Source: Coemansia sp. RSA 922
Lineage: Eukaryota; Kickxellomycota; Kickxellomycetes; Kickxellales; Kickxellaceae
Reading direction: 5' to 3'
NCBI GenBank assembly: GCA_027577415.1
Contig: JANBQS010000197.1
Coordinates: 1-26,793 of the forward strand
Length of the DNA stretch: 26,793 nucleotides
Below, one piece after another: positions 1-9,722 of this stretch (position 1 is the stretch's first letter; each line of letters starts with the position of its first letter). Position numbers and translations under genes: made by a program. The notes beneath the pieces were generated by a model. The model saw nothing but the letters and a program-made list of their open reading frames with translations, searched no databases and was not told where the DNA came from.

Positions 1-166
1 AGCCCCAGGTGGCTTTTTTTTATCCATGCCCAGCCAAGTGTACTTTCCTATCGTCATCCCGTATCTCCTTTTCCCCCCACTTCTTTTCTATCCACTTCTG
101 CCTGCGAACTTTATTTCTTTTTATTTTTTTGGTTGCCTACCTGTATACTAACTTTCCACACAAATA

Positions 167-1966
167 ATGCCTCATCAACTACGTAGACACCTTGACTACA
201 CTGCACCAGAGCCCATGATGGGTGTAACTGACGAGGACTTTTACTATCCGCGCGAGCTGGAGGCCAGCTTCTGCCGCGACTTTTCGTGCTGTGGCCTCAT
301 CCTCAACGACTTGCACGACCTGCTCCAGCACTACGAGGAGTGCCATGTGCGGTTTGAGGATGACGATGCCCAGGCCGATCTGTCTGACGGCTGCTTCTTT
401 GACGACGAGTGGTCGTCCGAGGACTGCCTGACTTCCCAAGAGCAAACACAGGCGCCCAGCGCGTCCGATCTGGCATCATACGGCCTGTCGCTCGAGCACC
501 ACTTGCTCTTGTCGGCCGCCACATCCACATCCACTGCCGTCAGCACGGCGGTACCCTCACCTACTCTGTCGTGCAAGGATGCATCGACGGGCACAAGCAA
601 GGCTATGACGTCCTCGCCACCGCTTTCTCCTACCACCACCGCCACATCGTCTGTCCTCAACTCGCCACATGAGGCAGCCCTGAACTACCCTGGCGACGGT
701 GCCTCTGCTGGCCGCAAGCGCTCGGCTGGCGGAGCGGCAGAGCAAGCACACGCCAAAAAGCAGGCCACAGCCTCGGCCTCTGCGGCTGCGGCAAAGGCAG
801 CTGTCGACTTGGCCTTCCCTAGCTCTGTGCTCGGCTTGTACGACGACGATATCATTGCCGCCATTGCGTCGGCCACTGATCCCTTGTTTTTGTCGTCGGC
901 GGCCGCAGCCGCTGCTGGCAATGGTCAGGAGGGCTCGCTCCACTTAGCCCACGTTGCCAACGCCGCTGTTGCTGCCGTGTCAGGCGACTACGAGGAGGAC
1001 TCTGACGAGGACTCTATTCACCTGCCGCCCAGCGTCACCGCTGCGATGGCTGGCGCCGTGGCCGCAGCTGCTGCTGCCAAAGCTCATGGCCTGCTGCCGC
1101 GTGACGACAAGCCCTACCGCTGCCCAATTACAGGGTGCGATAAGGCTTACAAGAACCCGAATGGGCTCAAGTATCACAACCTGCACGGCCATTGCAGCAT
1201 GGGCGAGGATCTCCGCGCCTCGTCAAAGCCCTACAAGTGTCGCGTACCAGAGTGCTACAAGGCCTACAAGAACCTCAATGGCCTCAAGTACCATGTCCAG
1301 CATGCTCACTGCGCCATGATCCCTTCCATTCGCGACTTGCCGGCCAACGCCACTCCCGCTGAGGTTGCTGCCGCCGTGGCCCAGGCTGCCGCTCATGCTG
1401 CTGCCCAGGCTGTTGCTGCTTCTGCTCCGGTCTCGCCCATGCCCTCTCCGTCGCCATCTGTTGCACCATCGCCCATGTCTGCCGGTCCTCCTCCCAACAG
1501 AGGTCCTATGCGCACTTCGCTTCCTCCTAGCTCGTCGTCCGCGCCCATGACACCTGGATCTGGTATCCGTCTTCAGCCACCTCCTCTGCGCACTGGCCCC
1601 GGTGCAATTCGCTCTCCTATGGGACCACAGCAGCAGCACCGCCCACTGACCCAGCCCCAGCAGCGCGTTGGCGGCCCTGCTCCTCCCTCAGGCATGGCTC
1701 CGCGTCCTGCCTCGGGTCAGCCCATGATGGCCAACCGTCGTCCTATCAATATGACATCTCAGCAGCCACCGCAGTCCACTCTTTCTGTCGGACCACGCCC
1801 TCGTCCTCTGACCTCATCGTCCCCTGCCTCTGCTGGACAGACGCCCGTGAATGGTCCTATGCCTATTCGCAGACCCGCTCCTCCTGCTACCACTGCTGGT
1901 GCGCCTGCCCCCGTTGCCGCTACTGCTCCCCGGCAACCGGTCCTCCAAGCCACCGCCTCTTGCTAA
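167..1966 (+). CDS. Sfp1-like C2H2 zinc-finger transcription factor
   Basis: An intronless 599-residue protein. Two nearly identical tandem C2H2 fingers lie at residues 319-342 (C319, C324, H337, H342) and 358-381 (C358, C363, H376, H381). Both begin KPY and contain the KAYKN.NGLKYH signature typical of the Sfp1 family, which controls ribosome-biogenesis and cell-size genes in yeast. A third N-terminal finger is visible at C36, C41, H55, H60. Between the fingers are acidic stretches, Ser/Thr-rich segments and alanine runs. After residue 385 the protein is low-complexity Ala, then Pro/Ser/Gln-rich, as in activation or disordered regions. The leader before the ATG is T-rich with purines just before the start. 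The family assignment rests on the fingers; target genes cannot be read from the sequence. A nuclear location is inferred. Confidence 0.85.
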   Translation: MPHQLRRHLDYTAPEPMMGVTDEDFYYPRELEASFCRDFSCCGLILNDLHDLLQHYEECHVRFEDDDAQADLSDGCFFDDEWSSEDCLTSQEQTQAPSASDLASYGLSLEHHLLLSAATSTSTAVSTAVPSPTLSCKDASTGTSKAMTSSPPLSPTTTATSSVLNSPHEAALNYPGDGASAGRKRSAGGAAEQAHAKKQATASASAAAAKAAVDLAFPSSVLGLYDDDIIAAIASATDPLFLSSAAAAAAGNGQEGSLHLAHVANAAVAAVSGDYEEDSDEDSIHLPPSVTAAMAGAVAAAAAAKAHGLLPRDDKPYRCPITGCDKAYKNPNGLKYHNLHGHCSMGEDLRASSKPYKCRVPECYKAYKNLNGLKYHVQHAHCAMIPSIRDLPANATPAEVAAAVAQAAAHAAAQAVAASAPVSPMPSPSPSVAPSPMSAGPPPNRGPMRTSLPPSSSSAPMTPGSGIRLQPPPLRTGPGAIRSPMGPQQQHRPLTQPQQRVGGPAPPSGMAPRPASGQPMMANRRPINMTSQQPPQSTLSVGPRPRPLTSSSPASAGQTPVNGPMPIRRPAPPATTAGAPAPVAATAPRQPVLQATASC

Positions 1967-2243
1967 GCCAAAAAAGACAGGCCTCCTCGATCAAAAAAAA
2001 CCAACCCTGTACTTCAAACTACTACTCTTTTTTTACTTATTTGTCTTTTTTATTAGCCCCTTTTGTTTCTTTAACTTGTATTTATTATTATTTATCCTTG
2101 ATATGAAAGTTGTTAACTGCGTGTAGTCAACAAACAATGTGAGTACACATTGATCTCGGCGATATATCGCATGAATATGATGAATGTCACCATGTGTATA
2201 TTTTGAGTGCTTTTCCCTGCGGCCATGTCGCTTGAAATGCTCG

Positions 2244-2251
2244 GTATATAT
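2244..2251 (+). promoter_or_regulatory. TATA box of the secreted-protein gene
   Basis: TATATATA lies about 110 bp upstream of the ATG at 2355 and is followed by a pyrimidine-rich stretch and CA dinucleotides suitable as initiation sites. It supports the downstream ATG at 2355, because an ATG at 2184 lies upstream of this box. Confidence 0.5.
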
Positions 2252-2354
2252 ACGGCGTGTTCTGCCCTATTCGGCTTTTAGATTCAGCACCAGCACTTGC
2301 CTGCCTTTTTTATACCTAACGACATCTTTGAAAAGCAAAGTAAAACTACTCACC

Positions 2355-2978
2355 ATGAAGATCTCCTTTGCCGCCATCTCTTGCCTTGCCATCGCCGTTC
2401 TGGCTCAGACCGACCCCGAGCCTACCGGCGACACGACTAGCCCTGCCCCTAATGTCCCTGGCGCCACCAGCCTTGCTCCCAAGGTCGCCGATACTCCTGT
2501 CGCCAATGTTGTCACCGGCCAACTGCCGCAGATGCCCCAGGTCGCCCAGATGCCTAGCTCGCTGACTCAGTCGCTGCTGTCTCGCCTGATCTCATACTTT
2601 GACATTTCCCGCGTATCGAGCGTTGATACCGCTACGCCCGTCATGACTGCGCAGGTGTTTGACCCGACGATGAACAAGTTCACTCATCTGTCGATGAACG
2701 TCGTCCAGTCTGGCGCCGTGTGGTACCTCCCCGTTTGTACCGTCGACTCGATTACTGCCGCTGGAGCCTCCGCCGCCCCACCTGCGCCCGAGAGCTGCCA
2801 ATATGGTATCCAACTGACTCCCGTGCCCCAGAACGCCATGAAGATGATGCTGAGGGTGATGCGCACCATGTTCAGGGCCATCAACGCTGCTGCCATGGAG
2901 CCCGCGCGCTTTTGGTTTGGCCGCCCCTTTACTGGCATGACCATGCTGCAAGATACGCTCGAGACGCCCGAGGAGTAG
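2355..2978 (+). CDS. small secreted Met-rich protein of unknown function
   Basis: A 207-residue protein starting with a clear signal peptide (MKISF, then a hydrophobic core to about residue 17, with likely cleavage at VLA-Q). Residues 18-60 are Pro/Thr/Ala-rich and linker-like. Residues 70-160 form a compact region with two cysteines, C128 and C148, that could pair. Residues 161-180 form a basic, Met-dense predicted helix (AMKMMLRVMRTMF), and the tail is aromatic and acidic. I count 14 methionines. I do not recognise the family. The ATG at 2355 is preferred over the in-frame ATG at 2184 because only it gives a signal peptide directly at the N-terminus, because a TATA box lies between them, and because its context (CACCATG) is good. 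It is probably cell-wall or extracellular. Confidence 0.8.
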   Translation: MKISFAAISCLAIAVLAQTDPEPTGDTTSPAPNVPGATSLAPKVADTPVANVVTGQLPQMPQVAQMPSSLTQSLLSRLISYFDISRVSSVDTATPVMTAQVFDPTMNKFTHLSMNVVQSGAVWYLPVCTVDSITAAGASAAPPAPESCQYGIQLTPVPQNAMKMMLRVMRTMFRAINAAAMEPARFWFGRPFTGMTMLQDTLETPEE

Positions 2979-5685
2979 TTTCTTTGCTCTCAATGCCTTG
3001 ATGACCACTCATGCACTCTTTAATAGTATGTTTTAATTTGAAATACCAGGCATCACCAACGCTACTATCTAACAAATATACTCATTTTGCATTCCAAGCC
3101 GGTATTATAAATGATTTGTCAACCACCGAAATGAGGGTCATTAAATCCATATCTAATCTTTTTACGGGGATCCATACCTCTAGCTACTCACCACGCTGTC
3201 CAGACTCGCCATGTGCAATAGTAGTATTTGCTGGGGGTGGGGTTCAGCGAATTGCTCAAAGTATGTGGTGATAGCCGATTACAAAAAGCCTTGGCGCAAG
3301 AGGTCGTCACAGGCAATATGTCGACAACTAAGATACACTGGCAGACACGCAGGCGAGGTATAGATGGCCAGCGCTATCACTGCCATCAACAGCTGCCACA
3401 GCCTATCTGGCCTAACCTGCTGCCACAATGCCGATCCAATCGCCAATAACAGTCGTTTCCTATCTTCCGATTACGTCAACGCTGACAGCGGCATAGGTGC
3501 CCACGGCAAGTAAAGCATGCGGCACCAGAGCTGCACAATATGCGAACACATGCTCCAGAGGCCAAGAGGTGCCGGGCCAACAAAATGCCAAAAATATCAC
3601 TGGAGCCGAAAATGTGTGTCCATTGTGTTCCTTGTGACGCTCTTCGCGTTTTCCCGAAAATGCAGCTGTGGCTCTCGGTAGAATAGCGCAATGCCATTGG
3701 ATGTCTTTGGATTTTCACTTTTTTGACAACTGGCGTTGCAGGTCAATTTATGTATGACCGCAGGGAGCTGAAATACGTGGGCAAGTAAGATACCCCACGC
3801 TAATGCCGGCGCCATGAAAAGATAGCCTGACTGTACACAAAGAACATCTGCGCTTTACGTAATTGTTTTTTTTTTTTGATGGCAGAGGGCTTGATGTCAT
3901 GACAATTAGACTTTAGTTGGAATAAATGGCCGTACATCGTGTTGTAAATGGCTTTTCACGCCTATTCCCTTACCAAGACGCCTCTTGTCGTCAAGGGACG
4001 CTAATTAGTGGTTTTATTGGAATGCAAGCTTGGTGACAAATATTTCACCCCGCAGCAACTCTCATAAAGTCTGCATCATCGCATGCAAGTGCTTCAAGCT
4101 TGTATATTATTAAAAACAATAGAATAAAATAAAACAAAACAAAAAGTACTGAGGTTGCATATCCCCTCAAGCACCCCCCTCACCTCGAATGCTGCAGTGG
4201 GGCATGGAACGGGTTCATGGTTGGCCTTGGTTGCAGTGAATAAGCTGGCTGACGCCCACTAGTTTGATGGCTTGCTTGGAAATGCGCTCTCTGAATTGAA
4301 TTTTGCTTTTAGTGGAGAAGTACGCTCGGTACCAAAAGACAAAAGAGCACGTCTATCTACACTCGACAGGCTTTGGAGTGGAAAAGGACCAAAAAAAGTC
4401 TAAAGCTAGAACTTTTGAATTGGAAAGAAATTAGGCACGCCTCCATCTACGCCTACAGTACTCAGAGGCACCAGGCGCAGATTAGATCAACTGCTTGATA
4501 TTTTAGTGTTGGAAGTTGCACTTTAAATACATGCCAGCAAGCCAAAAAATTGGACGAGGGGACAAAGCGGTGGTCTTTAGATTGAGACTCTTATTCAATG
4601 TGCATATCATCCAGGGGTGTTCTTGAAGAAGCTAGTTAATTCCATGCCCATGTGACCCGGGTTCGGGCCTTGCTGCTTGCTAGTGTCGTTGAAAATGATA
4701 TGCCTAATCAGTATATCATATTTCCTCGGCCTAGCCGTTTTTTGCCATTCTATTTTTTTTCTATCCAAAATAAAATTTTCTCGATTGTCTATCTATATTT
4801 TCGCATCAAGCAAGCGTGACCAACGCAACTGACAAAAGATTCGGCATTCATGCGAGCTCGGCGACAGCCTAACCGAGTGCGGGTACTCCCGACATAGCGG
4901 GCGCGAGTTTGGTGGAATGCTCTTGGTCCACCATGGCTCAGCGGTATTAGCAGACTCGTCAACCACCCACTGGATAAGAATATCTATGGCGTGGTCGCTA
5001 TTTTATTGATGCTTTCGCAACAAATGGCGCATCGAAGGATGGTTGTCTACACCATTCAATCCAATGGTAATCTTTCAATATATCCGTTGGCAAAGTATCG
5101 TCGATGAGCAAATTATATAAATAAGCTAGTCCTATTAGAACGCATGGAAGTGAGAACGATTAGACCTGCGTCCAATGTACAGCAAGTTGATGTTTATAAA
5201 TGCTTTCTCATAGCCTTATTCTATAACTTGATGTAGACCTTGCCTGACACACGTGGTGTCATTGAGTCGTGTAGGCATACGTGTAGGTGTTGTGTCGTTG
5301 GCTCGGCATCATGTTAGGACTGGAGCTCCATTGTACCTGACCCACGGGGCTCTGCTGGTATGTCTATGCGCGGACTGTCAGACTGGTTATGTGGGCTATT
5401 ACGCGGTTTCGAAACGCGCGTAACACCAACGGTCAGTAGTTCCAAGATGTTTCCCAGCATTTTGGAGTTGTTTGTTGGAATTGCCACTTGTGGGCAGCCA
5501 GGACGACAACTGCCGTTCTAGGACACGCATAACAACCGCCACAATTGCCAGGAGAATGTCAAACCCGCATTTTGTAGTTGCTAGTCCATCATGCGTTCCT
5601 TTGCCTACAGAGTACTGCTTGCCTGTGCAACGTCTGCCAAAGTATAGAAACTAGCGAGTTCTTTATCTACATGTCTGTCATTGCT
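2979..5685. other. gene-poor intergenic stretch
   Basis: About 2.7 kb with no ORF that I can relate to a protein family. The short ORFs here lack composition or motifs suggesting selection. It is AT-rich with T and A homopolymers (for example near 3867 and 4752) and holds a TATATAAATA at about 5113 with no gene following it. A near-perfect palindrome at 5401-5421 is listed separately. I see no tRNA or rRNA. Confidence 0.5.
5401..5421. repeat. 21-bp near-perfect palindrome
   Basis: The sequence reads ACGCG, then the perfect 10-bp palindrome GTTTCGAAAC, then an extra G, then CGCGT. Both arms are complementary apart from the extra base. It lies in non-coding DNA about 280 bp upstream of the decayed F-box-like gene. 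It could be a dimeric factor site or chance. Confidence 0.5.
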
Positions 5686-6720
5686 ATGAACACCTTATCT
5701 TCACTTTAATAATTTCTACTCCACATTGTTGAGATAATACTGGACTACGTTGCAGGCAATATTTGGTTGGAGTTTGATAGCATCCGTAGGAGCTCAGAGA
5801 AATACAACAGTCTGCTGTTGCCATTAATGACCGCTTGTCCTAGCTTTGCCTCGCCTGCATATATGTGTATGTTCAGGGTCTATAATATGGACCTTCCTAA
5901 CATTGTCGACATAAATCAGAGCATGGTGGCTTTGTTTCTGACGGAGATTGGAGAGACCAGGTATCCCGGCCATCTATATGTCAAAGAGTTGAATGTTAGC
6001 GTGGAGGCACTTGACGTCTGTAGCGGTACTGTGTTGGAGAAACAGGCATGCAAAATATACATCGATTGTACGTTTCAAAGTCGAACGTCAGTGCATTCGT
6101 GGAGCAGATAAGGCAGAAGGCGCTGGCAATGACAAATATCGGTACTTCGCTGGAGTTCAACCACCATAACGAGCCTCAGTTACCCGTTCAACCGCTCAGC
6201 AACCTTGTTGCGCAGCTCAGTCACCACGCGACTGACATTGATTACCACCTTGACTGCCAGCCGATTATTGCTGATCAGCAGCTTTACGGAGTGTGCAGCC
6301 TGGAAGTTTATAGTTTCAGTTTTATGGATGGTGGCGATTGGGTCATACAGCTGACGCAACGCAATGACTCGACATTGCAGTCTATGGATATTCACCTGGC
6401 AATGATTAGGGACATAGGCAGTCTTATCCAAAACGCTGACAACAGCTACGTGCAATATCCTTGCTTAAACACATTGGAGATAAAGATTCTACGAGGCTCT
6501 GGCGAATAGCGGCCACCATTCTTTCCCAACGCACTGCCATTCCTTAATCTTCAGCACCTAGAAATTGGATATGTGTACCATTTTGGTGACATCAGTGTTT
6601 AGGGGCAATGCGGTCATGTACAAAAAATGTCAACTGGAGGTGCTACGCATTAATTCTGCAATACGTGTAAAAGGTAATCTCTGGTGATTCAGCCCTCAGC
6701 ACATGTGCAGAACCAGGGGG
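5686..6720 (+). pseudogene. decayed F-box-like/LRR-like family member
   Basis: Translation in pieces aligns with the intact paralog on the minus strand near 17 kb. From the ATG at 5686 the first 24 codons align without gaps to that paralog's N-terminus (MNTLSS versus MQYFSA, then HIVEIILDYVAG versus HVVQMVVDHLTG), but codons 8 and 9 are TAA TAA. The frame continues through LLLPLM to about 6100. It then shifts to the frame covering 6048-6509 (AFVEQI, then NSYVQYPCLNTLEI), meets a TAG at 6507, resumes after it, meets another TAG at about 6597, and shifts again into FRGNAVMYKK, the family's FRGN signature. Recognisable similarity ends near 6720, so the C-terminal 40 percent is missing. The gene is clearly dead: two leading stops, two frameshifts, two further stops and a 3' truncation. 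Confidence 0.75.
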
Positions 6721-6915
6721 CTTGTCTATCGTGGAACTTTGCAAAATAATTGTTTGGTTGTTCGCAAGCCAAGCCAACCTGATCTGCAAAAAGATGGGCG
6801 AAGTGTGAAGAGGGAGGCTTGCCTCTCTTTTTCAGTGAGACACCCGCCTTTACAGGTGCAAAAAAATACGGAACGAATCTGCAAGTTGACAAATTTGGCG
6901 GGTGGCGAGAAGGAT

Positions 6916-7110
6916 GATTGGCTCTCCCACCACCCGAAGCGAACATTGGGGGGGGGGGAGCAGTGCCGAGACAATGACAACAACAAAAAAAGGCAGCTGG
7001 GCAGAGGGAAAAGGGCGGTTGGCGAGAGGGCAGTCAGCCGGGTATAAAAAGGGGCGCCGTTTGGCCTGGCTACCCCTCCCTTCTCTCTTTTCCCTCACCG
7101 GCCATACCTC
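6916..7110 (+). promoter_or_regulatory. strong core promoter: inverted CCAAT, TATA, pyrimidine initiator
   Basis: GATTGGCT (inverted CCAAT) is at 6916-6923, a G9-10 run near 6949, TATAAAAAG at 7043-7051, and a long CT-rich tract at about 7072-7115, as seen just before starts of actively transcribed fungal genes. The arrangement points rightward. It is followed by a transcription unit in which I cannot find a convincing protein. Confidence 0.55.
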
Positions 7111-7700
7111 TTCTTTTTCTTTATACCTAGCACTTAGGTTTCTTACGCATATATGCTATGGACTCTCGGAGGTTCCATTTCAAGCACAGTCGGCGGCGAT
7201 CAAAGCTGCCGACTACACGCACACGCTCCTTCTTTTAACATACGCACTTCATCAATTTCTCATCGTAAAATATTTGCCCAACACTTTTGTTACAAGTGCG
7301 CACCACCTCACATTATGTACTCACTAACGGCTGTTTTCAATATTGCTTGTGCCTCTTGCTAGTCTTTAAAACTTTATCCCCGCCTTTTGTACCCAAAAAA
7401 CTATCTCGTCGGCGGTGCCTGATATTACACACACGATCGCGTCAAAGGCAGCACAGCCAGCTAGAGGTCAAGCAAACGGGTCGGCGGGTATTCGTATACA
7501 CACTCACTCAGTAATTGTTGTTTCTGTTTATTCGTTACTGGGGAGTTCTAACTATTTTCTATTTGTATCTTTTATTTTTGGTATTGTAGACCGGGCCCTG
7601 GAAGCGAATCAGACGCTCTTAATTTTGTCTTTTATGTTGCATTGAGGTATATTGGTTCCACTATTAGGCTATTGGTATGTCGGCTAGGAGTTGTGTAAGG
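7075..7700 (+). other. putative spliced transcription unit without a clear CDS
   Basis: Downstream of the promoter, the first ATG at 7153 opens only 69 codons (to 7362) with no recognisable motif. A good intron is visible at 7511-7589. Splicing it extends an open frame from 7269 to a TAA at 7696-7698, but that frame contains no ATG. This could be a non-coding RNA, a small-protein gene with another 5' intron that I cannot place, or the 5' relic of a lost gene. Confidence 0.35.
7511..7589 (+). other. candidate 79-nt spliceosomal intron
   Basis: The donor is CA/GTAATT, the branch-like CTAAC is at about 7548, a T-rich tract follows, and the acceptor is TTGTAG/A. The length is typical for fungi and all elements are correctly spaced. 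Confidence 0.45.
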
Positions 7701-8388
7701 GGAGCATCGACAAGCGAGTTCCTCCTGTTACAATGACAAGCACAGGGCTCAAGCATGCCGACAATGGGCAATTATTGTGCACGGTGTAAAGTGCCGCCCT
7801 GAGCTGGAGATGACACCTAGGAACTGTACATATAGACCTCGTGCAACAGACAGGATTGAGAGTTAGTCCGAGTAGCAACCTGTGCTTGGTTTGCTTATGT
7901 AAATATACCTTTTATCATATACATCAATACATTGCATACTCAAGCTCCTCCTTCGGATGACTTGAGGCTAATTTTCCTGCATAGAGTAAATGGGTTGAAA
8001 CCTCCGTTGGTAATTGTTTCAGGCAAAACAAATGCCCCAAATGACTTACTAAGATAGGTAAATGTAGTCGCCCTTTTTCTGGGAGGTCTCTTTGGCGAGA
8101 ATGTCGCTTACCGGTTATTGACTTGACAACACCTCTGAACTTGTCATCATGTATGCTGTCATCGCCCCAACCTCTCAACGTCGGTTCCTTGAGACCATGT
8201 CCAACGAGCATTGCGTTTCCTCCTTTCGCGCAAGTAGGGCGGCTTCTCAGACCCTGTATGGTCTTTTTTTGCCGCCTCCACTCAAGCAAGCAAAGTACTA
8301 AACACACAATGGAATACAAAGGTTATTTAAAAGTGACGTTTGTAATATACCAAAGGGATAATTAAATATAGGGAAGTTTAACAGTGCC
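7701..8388. other. intergenic spacer
   Basis: No supported gene. A minus-strand open frame at 7924-8319 begins with a non-ATG codon and has no recognisable motif. The right part is the 3' flank of the OYE gene. Confidence 0.4.
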
Positions 8389-9624
8389 TTAGATAAATGA
8401 GTACTTGGTCTTCACGCGTCCTCGCTCGTACTGGTTTGCCCACTTGATGTAGACTCCAAGCTCGTGAGCGGTGCTAAGCACAAAGCTCGGGTTCCTCAAA
8501 AACTCGCGAGCGGCAAACACCACATCGGCCTTGTCATTCTGAGTGATCTCGCTTACTTGGCTCGGCTTGGTGATCAGGCCCACAGCGCCAGTCAAAATCT
8601 CGGGAACTTGCTCCTTGACAGCCGTAGCAAATGGAACTTGGAAGCCAGGCGCAAGTGGGATCTTCTGACGCGGGTCGTTGCCGGCCGTAGAGCAGTCGAC
8701 GAGATCGACGCCCTCGGCGGATACGATCCTGGCCAGCGCCACAGTGTCGTCAATAGTCCATCCGCCCTCGACCCAGTCGGTGGCCGAAACGCGTACAAAC
8801 AGCGGTTTTTCTTTTGGCCACACCTGGCGAATCTTACGGATGATCTCGACTAGGAAGCGGACGCGGTTGTCAAAGGAGCCGCCGTAGCTGTCTGTGCGGT
8901 GGTTGGACAGCGGAGACAAGAACTCGTAGATCAAGTAGCCGTGGGCGCCGTGCAGCTCAATGACGTCGAATCCAGCCTTGTCAGCGCGCACTGCGGCATC
9001 AACAAACGCCTGCTGGACTGCACCGATGTCTGCGATGGTCATTTCTCGAGGCGTATAGTGTTGGTCGTCGTAGGCGATCGGCGATGGACCGTAGACGTTG
9101 TTGGGCCAGCCACCATCGCTGTCACTAGCATGTAGTGTGTCGCGAGTGCCATAGAGATGCAATGGAATAGTGCTGCCCTTGCGTCCGCTGTGGCCCAGCT
9201 GGATGCCCATGACGGCTCCGTACTTGTGCGCGTGGTTGACGATCCGGGAGAGGTTCTCGACGTGCTCGTCCTTCCAAATACCCAAGCAGTTTGGCGTGAT
9301 GCGACCCTCGGGAAGCACGCCGGTGGCTTCTACCACTATCAGGCCGGCGCCGTGCATGGCGTACTGACTGTAGTGAGAGAGATGGAAGTCGGTGGCGTAT
9401 CCGTCGTCAGACGAGTAAGTGCACATCGGGCTGACCCAGATCCGGTTCTTGATCGTGTAGTTGCGAATCGTCAGAGGCTGGAATGCCTTGGGTAGCGGGT
9501 TCGGGTTAGGTCCCTGTGCAAAGCCTTGTGCAATGGCAGCAGCAGGAGGCTCGATAGCCGTGCCAGGCGACGGGTTTGCCTGGCTTTGGTAAAAGTCTTG
9601 AGATTTTATGATAGCAGGCGACAT
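8389..9624 (-). CDS. Old Yellow Enzyme family NADH:flavin oxidoreductase (YqjM class)
   Basis: A 411-residue FMN-dependent ene-reductase-type TIM barrel. After a 45-residue Pro/Ala-rich leader the barrel starts at about residue 48 (FQPLTI). Class hallmarks are SPMCTYS with the redox-tuning Cys68 and Tyr70, IQLGHSGRK at 141-149, the substrate-binding pair H225 and H228 in ELHGAHGY, SPLSNHRTD.YGGS at 237-250, GAVGLIT, REFLRNP, and the terminal QYERG that supplies the arginine finger in YqjM-type dimers. Such enzymes reduce activated C=C bonds with NAD(P)H; the physiological substrate is unknown. The length is somewhat above the bacterial form (about 340) because of the N-terminal leader. ATG at 9624 is the first in frame, with a TATA box 91 bp upstream. 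No intron is needed. Confidence 0.92.
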   Translation of the reverse strand: MSPAIIKSQDFYQSQANPSPGTAIEPPAAAIAQGFAQGPNPNPLPKAFQPLTIRNYTIKNRIWVSPMCTYSSDDGYATDFHLSHYSQYAMHGAGLIVVEATGVLPEGRITPNCLGIWKDEHVENLSRIVNHAHKYGAVMGIQLGHSGRKGSTIPLHLYGTRDTLHASDSDGGWPNNVYGPSPIAYDDQHYTPREMTIADIGAVQQAFVDAAVRADKAGFDVIELHGAHGYLIYEFLSPLSNHRTDSYGGSFDNRVRFLVEIIRKIRQVWPKEKPLFVRVSATDWVEGGWTIDDTVALARIVSAEGVDLVDCSTAGNDPRQKIPLAPGFQVPFATAVKEQVPEILTGAVGLITKPSQVSEITQNDKADVVFAAREFLRNPSFVLSTAHELGVYIKWANQYERGRVKTKYSFI

Positions 9625-9714
9625 GATAGCTAAGGAGAAGTAATCCTGTGATGAGAAAAGTGTGTTGTATGTGATGTAACTGAATATGATGGTTTGAAGT
9701 CCAAGGCGAGCTGC

Positions 9715-9722
9715 TTTATATA
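9715..9722 (-). promoter_or_regulatory. TATA box of the OYE gene
   Basis: TATATAAA on the minus strand, about 91 bp upstream of the ATG at 9624, at the usual distance for fungal TATA promoters. Confidence 0.5.

Noticed and set aside
4650..4672. GGGTTCGGGCC, resembling a tRNA B box
   Set aside because: No A box, no complementary T-stem and no acceptor stem could be found around it.
7924..8319. 131-codon minus-strand frame downstream of the OYE gene
   Set aside because: It starts at a non-ATG codon, has no recognisable motif or signal, and its composition is not gene-like.
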